From: Paenibacillus chondroitinus NBRC 15376
GTDB taxonomy: Bacteria; Bacillota; Bacilli; Paenibacillales; NBRC-103111
Assembly (NCBI RefSeq): GCF_004000765.1
Contig: NZ_BILW01000006.1
Coordinates: 186,001-250,000 of the forward strand
Direction: 5' to 3'
Length of the DNA: 64,000 nt
Shown here: piece after piece, positions 45,785 to 54,627 of the stretch
How positions within the stretch are numbered: the stretch's first letter is position 1
Layout: each line of letters begins with the position of its first letter
The notes under the pieces: model-generated
What the model was told of the DNA's origin: nothing
The model's input: only the letters and a program-made list of their open reading frames with translations
Database searches by the model: none
Program-made: the position numbers and the translations under genes

Positions 45785-47312
45785 AGTATTGTTCGTCGAT
45801 GATGAGCCGATTGCACTTGAAGGAATCCGAATGCTAGCTGATTGGGAAGGGCTAGGGTTTGAGGTATGCGGCATGTGCTCCGACGGGGAAGAAGCTCTGA
45901 AAGTAATGATAGAATGCCGACCTTCACTTGTCATAACGGATATTCGGATGTCTGGGATAGACGGACTGGAGCTGATTCGTCAGGCTCAGCTGTTGTCGAA
46001 GGCGTATAAGCCGATTTTCATCATCATGAGTGGCTACGGCGACTTCAAGTATGCACAGTCAGCATTGCGATACGGGGTACGCCATTATCTGCTCAAGCCT
46101 ATTATGGATGATGAATGGGAAAGCACTTTGGGGGATGTTATGGAGGAACTTACGTCCCGACAACAGGTGCTTGATCAACTGGAAATGACAATCAGTCAAC
46201 TCCTTCCAATGATGATGGCTCCCATTCTCCGGGGGGAGTTGGAAGAGTTGGATGAATGCATATCTAAGCGGATCGGAGAGTTGGATCAGGAGGCTGAAGG
46301 CTGGAAGTGTATCCTGATAGAAGGGTTGAATGAAGAGGAGATGGCATCTTGCAGTTCCTATGTTTATGCCAAAAAAGCCATGTTTGTCGACCTTATGCCT
46401 GGTCAAGCTTGTCTAGTGGTGGATTGTGCGGAAGACGTTCGGGGACTGGCTGGGAAAGTTTATGATGGGCTTCGACAGCAAGACTCGGCGATATACGTAT
46501 CGATAGGGCCCCCCGTTCAGTCTCTTCGAAAATTGCATGTATCCTATTCGGGGGCGGTGGAAGCATCTGTCCACCACTTTTTTTATGATCATGGGGGACT
46601 TGTTGATTACGAAAATGCCGATAGGTTGGAGTTTAGTTATAATCTCGGAATCATGGCAATGTTGGAGGAACTGCTTGGCGCTGCGGAACGGTTACAGGAA
46701 CAAGAGGCGTCCAGTATTTTAAATCAAGTATTCGCTTCGTTCCAAAATAAAAAGATTGCGCCGGATATGGTGCGCATGCTCTGTGTACATGTGGTCCTGA
46801 AGAGTATGGATGTGCTGCGGGAGTTGGAAGTAGTATCCATGGATATGTGGTCGTTGTTCCGCAATGAACTGCAAAACGGGCCTAAATCCCTGACGACATT
46901 GGAGCAATCTGTGTGGAGGTATCTGAACGAATATATGCGAAGATTAAGAGAACGGAGGGAATCCAGTTCGGGTCATCCACTGTATGGAATAGAACGCTAT
47001 ATCCAAGAAAATTATAAATTCCCGCTAACGATCAAAGATATCGGAAAACGCTTTTATATGAATCCCGTTTATCTGGGCCATGCGTTCGTAAAGAAATATG
47101 GTGTTGGTATGATTGAATATATCCATGATCTTCGAATCAATGAGGCCAAGAAATTGCTGACGGAATCTGCTGCCACGATCCGTTCCATTGCAGAGGGAGT
47201 CGGTTACGTGCATTACCATCATTTCCTGAGAGAGTTTGAGAAGCGGGTAATGGAGAAGCCGGTAGAGTATAGGGAAGCTGCTTACGATGTGAGAAAAAAG
47301 GGAAATGAATGA
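45777..47312 (+). CDS. YesN-type response regulator, receiver plus AraC HTH (second of two)
   Basis: 511 residues. MCKVLFVDDE, Asp55 in LVITDIRMSGIDG, IMSGYGDF and LLKPIMDD. C-terminal HTH region IKDIGKRFYMNPVYLGHAFV and IAEGVGYVHYHHFLREFEK. It overlaps the kinase gene by 8 bases. Clearly diverged from the regulator at 42407 in the linker and DNA-binding parts, so the two probably read different sites. It lies directly before importer 5 and could activate it. Confidence 0.9.
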   Translation: MCKVLFVDDEPIALEGIRMLADWEGLGFEVCGMCSDGEEALKVMIECRPSLVITDIRMSGIDGLELIRQAQLLSKAYKPIFIIMSGYGDFKYAQSALRYGVRHYLLKPIMDDEWESTLGDVMEELTSRQQVLDQLEMTISQLLPMMMAPILRGELEELDECISKRIGELDQEAEGWKCILIEGLNEEEMASCSSYVYAKKAMFVDLMPGQACLVVDCAEDVRGLAGKVYDGLRQQDSAIYVSIGPPVQSLRKLHVSYSGAVEASVHHFFYDHGGLVDYENADRLEFSYNLGIMAMLEELLGAAERLQEQEASSILNQVFASFQNKKIAPDMVRMLCVHVVLKSMDVLRELEVVSMDMWSLFRNELQNGPKSLTTLEQSVWRYLNEYMRRLRERRESSSGHPLYGIERYIQENYKFPLTIKDIGKRFYMNPVYLGHAFVKKYGVGMIEYIHDLRINEAKKLLTESAATIRSIAEGVGYVHYHHFLREFEKRVMEKPVEYREAAYDVRKKGNE

Positions 47313-47404
47313 TGAGTAGTACCCTTTGATTTTCTAGGGCTTTGTCCGCAATGATTACGCTTACAAAACAACAAGATCTGGTAAGTAAAGTAAAGAGATG
47401 TACA

Positions 47405-47433
47405 TTGTTTAGAGGTTATACTAACCCTATAAT
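47405..47433 (+). promoter_or_regulatory. Predicted promoter of importer 5
   Basis: TTGTTT (47405-47410), 17-base spacer, TATAAT (47428-47433). A weak cre-like TGATTACGCTTACA (47352-47365, two mismatches) lies upstream. Confidence 0.6.
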
Positions 47434-47492
47434 GAAAACATAACCACATCACTGCAGTGATAGCTTTAAATACTCAATATAGGGGGATGTAC

Positions 47493-49214
47493 ATGAAGCT
47501 AAACCAGCATAAAATGAAAGCGTTATCCGTTTCCTTGCTCGCTGTAGCAACGCTCGTATCGGCATGCACCAGCCAGAATAATTCAACGAGTACTCAACAG
47601 AAAGAAGCAGTGAGCACCGCTGGTAATACCGATGTGAAAAGTGCAAATACAGATCCGCTTGGCAAGTATGACCCACCAATTGAGGTGTCGTTTGTCCGAA
47701 ACCTCAGCGATGTTGTTGAGAATAACGTACTCGGTGTGCTAAAAGGCGAATCGTTTGAAGACAACCGATGGACACGTCTATATAAGGAACAGCTCGGGAT
47801 CACAATTAAAAATAATTGGGTCGTCAAAGGAAGCGATACTTCTGATCAGTATTTACAGAAACTGAATGTAACGTTAGCCTCCGGCGATCTGCCTGATATT
47901 ATTCCTGTGAACGCGACTCAATTAAAACAATTAGCAGATTCCGGCCAAATTGAAGATATGACAGCTTGGTATGAGAAATATGCGGCTCCTCTCACCAAAG
48001 AGATTTTATCACAAGAGGGAAAAAGTCCCTTCGACGCTGCAACGATTGATGGCAAACTGATGGCAATCCCGCAGGTCGACTCCTCGCTTGAACGTGCTAT
48101 GTTTATCTGGATTCGTACGGATTGGCTTAAGAAATTAGGTTTGCAGCCGCCGAAGACGATGGCTGATGTACAAACCATTTCGAAAGCGTTTGCCGAGAAA
48201 GACCCGGATGGCAATGGGAAAAAAGATACATTTGGCCTCGGTTTAAACAAAGCTTTGTGGGGAGGAGCTGTAGGCTTAGAGGGCTTCATGGCAGGGTATA
48301 AGGCTTATCCGAATATGTGGATTACCGATGCTTCCGGAAAGCTGATGTTTGGCGGTATTCAGCCGGAAGTTAAGAAAGCGCTTCAAGCCCTTCAAGGGAT
48401 GTTTAAGAACGGAGAAATTGATCAGGAATTCGGAATTAAAGACGGTGGTAAGGTAGCTGAGCAAATAGCTGCTGGCAAGATCGGAATGGAGTATGGCGAA
48501 CAGTGGAACTCCATCTGGCCGCTTCAATTGAACCGTAACAATGACCCGAGTGCACAATGGCAGGCATTCCCGATCGTTTCGGAGTCCGGCGATACGCCTA
48601 AAGTTCCCCTGAGGTTCAGTACAAGCAAGTTTTTTGCGGTTAAAAAGGGATTCAAGCATCCTGAGGCGGTTATCAAGTTGTTTAATATGCATCTGGAGAA
48701 AAACTTTGGCCAAACAGCGGAGTTTGACAAATATTATGCACCGCCGGAAGCAGAAAGTGTATGGCAGCTGTCGCCGGTAACTCCGAGCCCGGTAAAGAAA
48801 AATGTTGAGGCATTCAGAGCGATCGATGCGGCGCGTAAAGCGAACAACTTCTCGACCCTGAAGGGAGAAGCCAAAACGATTCAAGGTAAGATAGAAGCTT
48901 TCAATTCGGGTTCAAAAGAAGGGTTTGCCTTGTGGGGATGGGAACGCATTTATGGTCCGGAAGGCTCTGAAGGCGTCGTTGATCAGTACGATAAAAATAG
49001 TCAATTCCTGATGGATAAATTCGTAGGCGCACCTACGCCAACGATGGTTGAGCGGAAATCGACTTTAGAGAAGCTGATGAATGAGACTTACACGAAAATT
49101 ATTATGGGCGGCTCTGTAGATGAGTTCGATAAGTTTGTGAAAGACTGGACGAAGCTGGGCGGCGAGCAAATTACAAAAGAAGTTAATGAATGGTATGCAG
49201 CAACGAAGAAGTAG
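47493..49214 (+). CDS. Sugar ABC importer 5, large lipoprotein binding protein (LplA-type)
   Basis: A 573-residue lipoprotein with lipobox Cys25 (TLVSACTSQ) and a Ser/Thr linker. The fold region includes LASGDLPDIIPVNATQLKQL and an Asp-rich FAEKDPDGNGKKDTFGL stretch that looks like the calcium-binding loop common in this group. It ends TKEVNEWYAATKK. ATG 47493 follows AGGGGG; earlier in-frame starts are rejected. A true terminator follows. Its unit includes GH43 and DUF4038 enzymes, suggesting xylo- or arabino-oligosaccharides (inference). Confidence 0.9.
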   Translation: MKLNQHKMKALSVSLLAVATLVSACTSQNNSTSTQQKEAVSTAGNTDVKSANTDPLGKYDPPIEVSFVRNLSDVVENNVLGVLKGESFEDNRWTRLYKEQLGITIKNNWVVKGSDTSDQYLQKLNVTLASGDLPDIIPVNATQLKQLADSGQIEDMTAWYEKYAAPLTKEILSQEGKSPFDAATIDGKLMAIPQVDSSLERAMFIWIRTDWLKKLGLQPPKTMADVQTISKAFAEKDPDGNGKKDTFGLGLNKALWGGAVGLEGFMAGYKAYPNMWITDASGKLMFGGIQPEVKKALQALQGMFKNGEIDQEFGIKDGGKVAEQIAAGKIGMEYGEQWNSIWPLQLNRNNDPSAQWQAFPIVSESGDTPKVPLRFSTSKFFAVKKGFKHPEAVIKLFNMHLEKNFGQTAEFDKYYAPPEAESVWQLSPVTPSPVKKNVEAFRAIDAARKANNFSTLKGEAKTIQGKIEAFNSGSKEGFALWGWERIYGPEGSEGVVDQYDKNSQFLMDKFVGAPTPTMVERKSTLEKLMNETYTKIIMGGSVDEFDKFVKDWTKLGGEQITKEVNEWYAATKK

Positions 49215-49220
49215 ATGCGG

Positions 49221-49256
49221 GCAGAGGACGGGTTAACCATCCTTCCTCTGCTTTTT
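49221..49256 (+). terminator. Intrinsic terminator between binding-protein and permease genes, importer 5
   Basis: GCAGAGGACGG (49221-49231), loop GTTAACCAT, CCTTCCTCTGC (49241-49251), then five T. The clearest terminator-like hairpin of the five importers, yet the permease genes follow at once. Confidence 0.75.
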
Positions 49257-49282
49257 ATGCATTAAATACTGGAGGTTATTGT

Positions 49283-50185
49283 ATGGGTATCGGGAAAATG
49301 TGGAGAGAGCTTCCGCTGCATCTGATGATGTTACCGGGATTAGTATTGATTGTGCTATTCTCATATGTCCCAATGGCGGGAATTATCATTGCATTTCAAA
49401 AATTTATCCCTGCAAAGGGATTATTTGGTGACCAGCGATGGGTCGGGTTGGATAATTTCAGATATGTCATGAATCTGCCCAGCTTTAATCAGGTCCTGTG
49501 GAATACCCTCTTTATCTCAAGTCTTAAGCTTATTCTAGGCTTAATCGTACCGATTATTTTCGCCATTCTTCTTAACGAATTGAAGAATGAGGTGATTAAA
49601 AGAAGCGTGCAAACGACCATTTATTTACCCTATTTCCTCTCTTGGGTAGTTCTAGGGGGGATACTTATTGATATTCTATCGCCTTCTACCGGTATTGTTA
49701 ACCAATTGTTGGGTGCTTTCGGTTTGAATAAAATATTTTTCCTTGGAGACAATCATTGGTTTCCGTTTACACTCATTACATCGGATATATGGAAAAATTT
49801 TGGCTATGGAACTATCGTTTATTTGGCGGCTATCACGGGCATTGACCCTGGCTTATACGAATCTGCAACGATTGACGGCGCAAACCGCTGGCATAAGATA
49901 TGGCATATCACGATTCCAGGGATGCGAATGGTCATTGTCTTGTTGTCAGTTCTCAGTTTAGGACAGCTTTTGAACGCAGGCTTCGATCAAGTGTTCAATT
50001 TATATAGCCCTCAGGTGTACGAAAGCGGCGATATTCTGGATACCTTTGTATATCGGATCGGATTATTGGATGCTCAATACGGTGTTGCAACGGCCGTAGG
50101 TCTATTCAAATCGCTAGTTTCGCTTATTTTGATTTCAAGTTCTTACTTTGTGGCGTATCGGTTTGCAAAATATAGAATTTTCTAG
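49283..50185 (+). CDS. Sugar ABC importer 5, permease (LplB-like)
   Basis: 300 residues. Segment LHLMMLPGLVLIVLFSYVPM then five more membrane segments; EAA loop YESATIDGANRWHKIWHITI has Ser for the second Ala position. ATG 49283 follows GGAGG by 7 bases; the longer in-frame reading back to 49190 crosses the terminator and is rejected. The partner is the permease at 50200. Confidence 0.9.
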   Translation: MGIGKMWRELPLHLMMLPGLVLIVLFSYVPMAGIIIAFQKFIPAKGLFGDQRWVGLDNFRYVMNLPSFNQVLWNTLFISSLKLILGLIVPIIFAILLNELKNEVIKRSVQTTIYLPYFLSWVVLGGILIDILSPSTGIVNQLLGAFGLNKIFFLGDNHWFPFTLITSDIWKNFGYGTIVYLAAITGIDPGLYESATIDGANRWHKIWHITIPGMRMVIVLLSVLSLGQLLNAGFDQVFNLYSPQVYESGDILDTFVYRIGLLDAQYGVATAVGLFKSLVSLILISSSYFVAYRFAKYRIF

Positions 50186-50199
50186 GAGGAGGGAAAACC

Positions 50200-51126
50200 G
50201 TGGTACAACCATCACCCAGTTCTGTGTCTGATACTTATATCCGGGTACCCAACAGTCGATTTCGATTCGAGTGGTTTTCCGTTCTGAATGTTTCCTTTCT
50301 AATTATTATATCGTTAATTTGTATCCTCCCGCTAATTCATATCATTGCGATCTCGTTTAGTTCAAGTACCGCAGCAGCAGCAGGTCATGTAAAGCTGTGG
50401 CCGGTTGACTTTACATTAGCCTCTTACAAGTTTACGGCTAGTCGAGCAGCATTTTGGCAATCCATGCTTGTATCCTTGGAACGTATCGCGATCGGGACGC
50501 CGTTAAATCTCATTCTAACCATTCTCGTCGCATTTCCTTTATCCAAGGAAACGAAGGCGTTTCGCATGCGAATGGTTTATGCTTGGATTTTCTTCATCAC
50601 GATGCTCTTTCATGGTGGTTTGATCCCTTGGTATTCTACACTTAAGCAGTACAATATGCTTGATACGATTTGGGCGCTCGTGCTGCCCGGTGCGGTTCCC
50701 GTATTCAGCGTGGTCCTTCTGCTTAACTTTTTCCGTGAGGTGCCGAAGGAGCTGGAGGAGGCAGCCGTCGTGGACGGTGCGAGCTATTGGACGACACTCT
50801 GGAAAATCTATGTGCCGATATCCATGCCTGCTCTTGCAACGCTTGCCTTATTCTCCATGGTCGAACATTGGAACAGTTGGTTTGACGGCCTCCTGCTTAT
50901 GGGAGACCCTAGTCACTATCCGCTGCAAAGCTATATTCAAACGATCGTCATTCAACAAAATTTAACAAATATATCACGTGACGAAGCCATAAATATGGCC
51001 CTCATTTCTGATCGGACGCTGAAAGCTTCACAGATCTTCTTAGGCTCTCTTCCCATTATCATGGCGTATCCTTTCTTGCAGAAGTATTTCGTTAAAGGGA
51101 TTGTCCTTGGCAGCGTTAAGGGGTAG
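50200..51126 (+). CDS. Sugar ABC importer 5, permease (LplC/YtcP-like)
   Basis: 308 residues with six membrane segments, EAA loop LEEAAVVDGASYWTTLWKIY and C-terminus YPFLQKYFVKGIVLGSVKG. The start is GTG with a very strong AGGAGGAGGG. Last gene of the transport group; the kinase/regulator pair follows 88 bases on. Confidence 0.9.
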   Translation: MVQPSPSSVSDTYIRVPNSRFRFEWFSVLNVSFLIIISLICILPLIHIIAISFSSSTAAAAGHVKLWPVDFTLASYKFTASRAAFWQSMLVSLERIAIGTPLNLILTILVAFPLSKETKAFRMRMVYAWIFFITMLFHGGLIPWYSTLKQYNMLDTIWALVLPGAVPVFSVVLLLNFFREVPKELEEAAVVDGASYWTTLWKIYVPISMPALATLALFSMVEHWNSWFDGLLLMGDPSHYPLQSYIQTIVIQQNLTNISRDEAINMALISDRTLKASQIFLGSLPIIMAYPFLQKYFVKGIVLGSVKG

Positions 51127-51181
51127 TGCATGATAGATGGCTTCCTAAAGAAAATCCTTAGAAAACTTACAAGCTTCAGGC

Positions 51182-51187
51182 TATAAT
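51182..51187 (+). promoter_or_regulatory. Possible -10 box for the kinase at 51215
   Basis: A perfect TATAAT lies 27 bases before the TTG start. The matching -35 region (near 51158) is poor, so this is tentative. Confidence 0.3.
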
Positions 51188-51214
51188 GGAAGAAAAAAGT
51201 TGGGGGCTTGTACC

Positions 51215-52972
51215 TTGATCAACCGTCAACCATTCACTTTACGGAACACGATTTTCCTTCGGCTGCTCAGTACTTTTTTGCTTATCATGCTGCCCATTTT
51301 ATTATTTGGCGTCTATCTGTATAACTGGATCGTCCAGACGGCAAGCGAAGACATCTCCAAAACGGCGGTGTCCCAACTAACCTTCTATATCAACGATCTT
51401 GAGAAAGAGATAGAACGGATGAAGCTGCTGCAGTTTGGCGTTATCGAGGATGAAGATCTCAACGAACTGACGCTGACTTGGGACACGATGGATGTGTTTA
51501 AGCGAACTGAAAAAATTAATTCGTTGCGAAAACGGCTTTATGCCATTCAAAACAGCTCTCCTTATATTAAAAATGTCAGTGCTCACATTTATCCGATACT
51601 CAAAACGATTTCATCCGCCAATGGCCCAAGTGAATTTGATACCGAACGGTACAATGGCCTGCGCTCAGCTTTAAGCAGTAGGAATAACCAGATCATTGAG
51701 TGGAATGGCCGATTGTTTCTAAGTGCCGCGAAGCAGGGAGTCACCAAGGGGAATCAACCGTTATTCATTATTGAAATTGAACTGGATCAAGAGAGACTGC
51801 AGGAGGCGTTAGGCCAGTTTAACACCTATCCTGGAAGTGGAACCTTGATGACCAAGGAGAATACCAGTGTTATTCTCACGAGCGGATCTTTGGAGCATTT
51901 ATGGCAAGATATACCGGCCACCATTGCACAAATCAAACAAAATCCAGTTCACAGCACGGGAACCTTTACCATTTCGGGCAGCCGATATTATACCGCGATT
52001 GCAAGCTCTGATTATTTAAACATGTCGATTTACCGGTTTATCCCAGAGCAAATTATTAAGAAGCCGCTAGACAAGTTTTATCTGTGGGCCTGGTTATTTA
52101 TTTTCGTTGCTATTGTCATCATTGCCATTTATGCATTCTCCACCTACAAATTTATTCACAAACCGTTGTTAACGCTAGTTAAGAGCTTCCGGCGTATGGA
52201 AAATGGAGATCTGGATGTGAACATCCAGCACGAGTCCAAGGATGAGCTCGGTTACTTATATGGCCGATTCAACCAAATGGTCACCAATCTTGGCTCTTTG
52301 ATCGATCAGGTGTATAAGCAGAAAATTATGACACAACGGGCGGAGCTGAAGCAGCTTCAATCCCAGATCAATCCGCATTTTCTATACAACAGTTTCTTTA
52401 TCCTGAGAACGATGGCCAGGATCGGAGACGTTGAACGAATCGGACAGTTTGTCACACAGCTTGGTGAGTATTTTCAATTCGTTACCAGAAATGCTTCTGA
52501 CGAAGTGCTGCTGAAACAGGAAATTCACCATGCCAGAATGTACACGGAGATTCAGGAATTACGCTTTTCTCGGCGTATCCGGGTACAATTCGACGCTCTT
52601 CCACGGGAAATTGAACAGGTGTTAGTACCACGATTAATTGTTCAGCCGATTATTGAAAATGCCTTTGAACACAGTTTGGAACAAATGAAACGCAGTGGAA
52701 ACATTATCATTCGCTTCGAGTGGGATGAGACAGAGATACGTATCATTGTGGAGGACAATGGGGATAGTTTGACGGATGAGACACTGGAACGTATCTCGGA
52801 TATGCTGGATAACGGTGACGAACATGCGGAGACGACGGGCTTGGTGAATATTCACCGCCGTGTCAAAATGACATTCGGTGAAACATACGGTCTACGAATA
52901 AGCCGAAGCGAGCTCGGGGGATTGAAAGGTATCATTTCTATTCCTTATCAAGGTGGTGATGCTCATGATTAG
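51215..52972 (+). CDS. YesM-type sensor histidine kinase
   Basis: 585 residues. TM1 in LRLLSTFLLIMLPILLFGVY, an extracellular sensor of about 240 residues, TM2 near 283-305, HAMP (HKPLLTLVKSFRRMENGDL), then LQSQINPHFLYN with His388, N box PIIENAFEHS, G box EDNGDS and ETTGLVNIHRR. The second G box is weaker than in the other kinases. The start is taken as TTG 51215 behind GGGGG; TTG 51200 has no RBS. It overlaps the next gene by 8 bases. Confidence 0.9.
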   Translation: MINRQPFTLRNTIFLRLLSTFLLIMLPILLFGVYLYNWIVQTASEDISKTAVSQLTFYINDLEKEIERMKLLQFGVIEDEDLNELTLTWDTMDVFKRTEKINSLRKRLYAIQNSSPYIKNVSAHIYPILKTISSANGPSEFDTERYNGLRSALSSRNNQIIEWNGRLFLSAAKQGVTKGNQPLFIIEIELDQERLQEALGQFNTYPGSGTLMTKENTSVILTSGSLEHLWQDIPATIAQIKQNPVHSTGTFTISGSRYYTAIASSDYLNMSIYRFIPEQIIKKPLDKFYLWAWLFIFVAIVIIAIYAFSTYKFIHKPLLTLVKSFRRMENGDLDVNIQHESKDELGYLYGRFNQMVTNLGSLIDQVYKQKIMTQRAELKQLQSQINPHFLYNSFFILRTMARIGDVERIGQFVTQLGEYFQFVTRNASDEVLLKQEIHHARMYTEIQELRFSRRIRVQFDALPREIEQVLVPRLIVQPIIENAFEHSLEQMKRSGNIIIRFEWDETEIRIIVEDNGDSLTDETLERISDMLDNGDEHAETTGLVNIHRRVKMTFGETYGLRISRSELGGLKGIISIPYQGGDAHD

Positions 52973-54584
52973 AATGCTGATCGTTGACGATGAGGAGATC
53001 ATAACAGACGGGCTGTTTGACATCTTTAGCCAACTGAATCTCAATCTTGATTTGTATAAAGCCTATTCCGGTGAAGAAGCGCTGGATTGGATGAATACGA
53101 CGAGAGTGGACATCGTGATGTCCGATATTCGTATGCCTGGGATGGATGGGCTCGAGCTAATGAGAAACATACGCAGGAGTTGGCCGCATTGTAAAATCAT
53201 TTTTTTGACTGGATATAATGACTTTGATTATGTCTACCAAGCGATTCAATCACCGGGAGTGAGCTATCTCCTTAAGAGTGAAGAATACGATAAGATTATC
53301 AAGGCCGTAACGGATGCGATACATGAATTGGAAAATAGTCTAAAGTTCCATGATCTAGTCAAGCAATCAAGAGAGAAGCTAACTACACTCGAGACTCTCG
53401 CTCAAGGGAATTATTTCCGTTATTTGCTTCATGGGACACGAACAACGGAGGAATTCGTCGTTGATTTCCGTAATGTTGGCATAACTCTTGATCCAACTAG
53501 GCCTATCCTTGTGGCGTTAGCTGACTTGCAACGAACGAACACACACCATACCTTTGCGGAAAGCCAGAATGCGGCACTTGCTGTCAAATTTTTAGCACAG
53601 ACATTTTTGGCAGAACGTACAGATAGTCTTGGAATCATTGATCAATACGGTGACCTCGTCTGGCTTATTCAACCCAAACCTACACAAGTTAGTGAATCTG
53701 ACGAAGCCTATTCCCGCACAGTAAAATTTCTAGAGGGACAATTTGAGCTTATGCAGCAAGCTTGTCATGAATCATTGGGAATTTCTTTTGCGATAACGCT
53801 TTGCGCCGATACCTGCGAATGGAAGCAGCTTTCTGAGATATACGATCGAATGAGAAGTGAACAGTACTGGCGAGCGGGAGACGGCGCCCAGATGGTGCAA
53901 ACAGTCACCTTGGAAACCATTGGAACTGCGGCCAACTCAAGAACGCTGAGAGAAAAGGCGGAGTCCTTGGCAATTCATCTAGAAGGCGGAAATAGAGAGG
54001 GATATCTCCATCTGTTCAACGAACTAATGAAAACAGCATACGATGAACGAGGAAATGGCGGACCTTTTGCCCTGGAATTGTATTACACGATTGCTCTCTG
54101 CCTATTATCCTATATTAACCGTTGGGAGCTGCATGATAAGGTTGGAACAACCGGGCTTATGCAAAGAGACAGGCATTCATCCTTGCAGGATAGCTATGAG
54201 TTTTTGAAACAGACCGCAGAGTCTTTGTTCGATCTTCGATTAAGTGTAGAACGCAATAGAGCAGCAGCGGTGATAGAAAAGATACGGTTGTATATTGAGG
54301 AACATCTGGGCGAAGACTTATCTCTTGTACGTTTGGCTAGTGTGATACACTTCAATCCGTCCTATTTATCTCGGCTTTTTAAGCAGGAAAGTGGCGTCAA
54401 TCTATCTGAATATATTGATGATGTTAGAGTGGAGAAAGCCAAAAATTTGCTCAAGAAAGATGAACTTAAAATTGCTGAAGTGGGCGTTCAGGTAGGTTAT
54501 GAAACTCCACACTCTTTTACTCGATTTTTCAAAAAATCAACGAGTATGACTCCAGCGGAGTATCGTGAGGTTGTAAGGAAATAA
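52965..54584 (+). CDS. YesN-type response regulator, receiver plus AraC HTH
   Basis: 539 residues. MIRMLIVDDEE, phospho-acceptor Asp54 in IVMSDIRMPGMDG, FLTGYNDF with Thr as the switch residue, and LLKSEEYD. The last 100 residues carry VRLASVIHFNPSYLSRLFKQ and VGVQVGYETPHSFTRFFKK. ATG 52965 is chosen because AAGGTGG precedes it; upstream GTG codons lie inside that RBS. It probably activates importer 5 and the two enzymes that follow. Confidence 0.9.
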   Translation: MIRMLIVDDEEIITDGLFDIFSQLNLNLDLYKAYSGEEALDWMNTTRVDIVMSDIRMPGMDGLELMRNIRRSWPHCKIIFLTGYNDFDYVYQAIQSPGVSYLLKSEEYDKIIKAVTDAIHELENSLKFHDLVKQSREKLTTLETLAQGNYFRYLLHGTRTTEEFVVDFRNVGITLDPTRPILVALADLQRTNTHHTFAESQNAALAVKFLAQTFLAERTDSLGIIDQYGDLVWLIQPKPTQVSESDEAYSRTVKFLEGQFELMQQACHESLGISFAITLCADTCEWKQLSEIYDRMRSEQYWRAGDGAQMVQTVTLETIGTAANSRTLREKAESLAIHLEGGNREGYLHLFNELMKTAYDERGNGGPFALELYYTIALCLLSYINRWELHDKVGTTGLMQRDRHSSLQDSYEFLKQTAESLFDLRLSVERNRAAAVIEKIRLYIEEHLGEDLSLVRLASVIHFNPSYLSRLFKQESGVNLSEYIDDVRVEKAKNLLKKDELKIAEVGVQVGYETPHSFTRFFKKSTSMTPAEYREVVRK

Positions 54585-54627
54585 GAGTAGTGGGATTAGC
54601 ATTTATTAAGCATTAGGAGAGTTAGCG

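Noticed and set aside
48276..48884. 202-residue open frame on -
   Set aside because: Antisense to the importer 5 binding-protein gene; no start signal.
49190..49282. Upstream extension of the importer 5 permease
   Set aside because: It would start inside the binding-protein gene and cross the terminator; ATG 49283 has a proper RBS.
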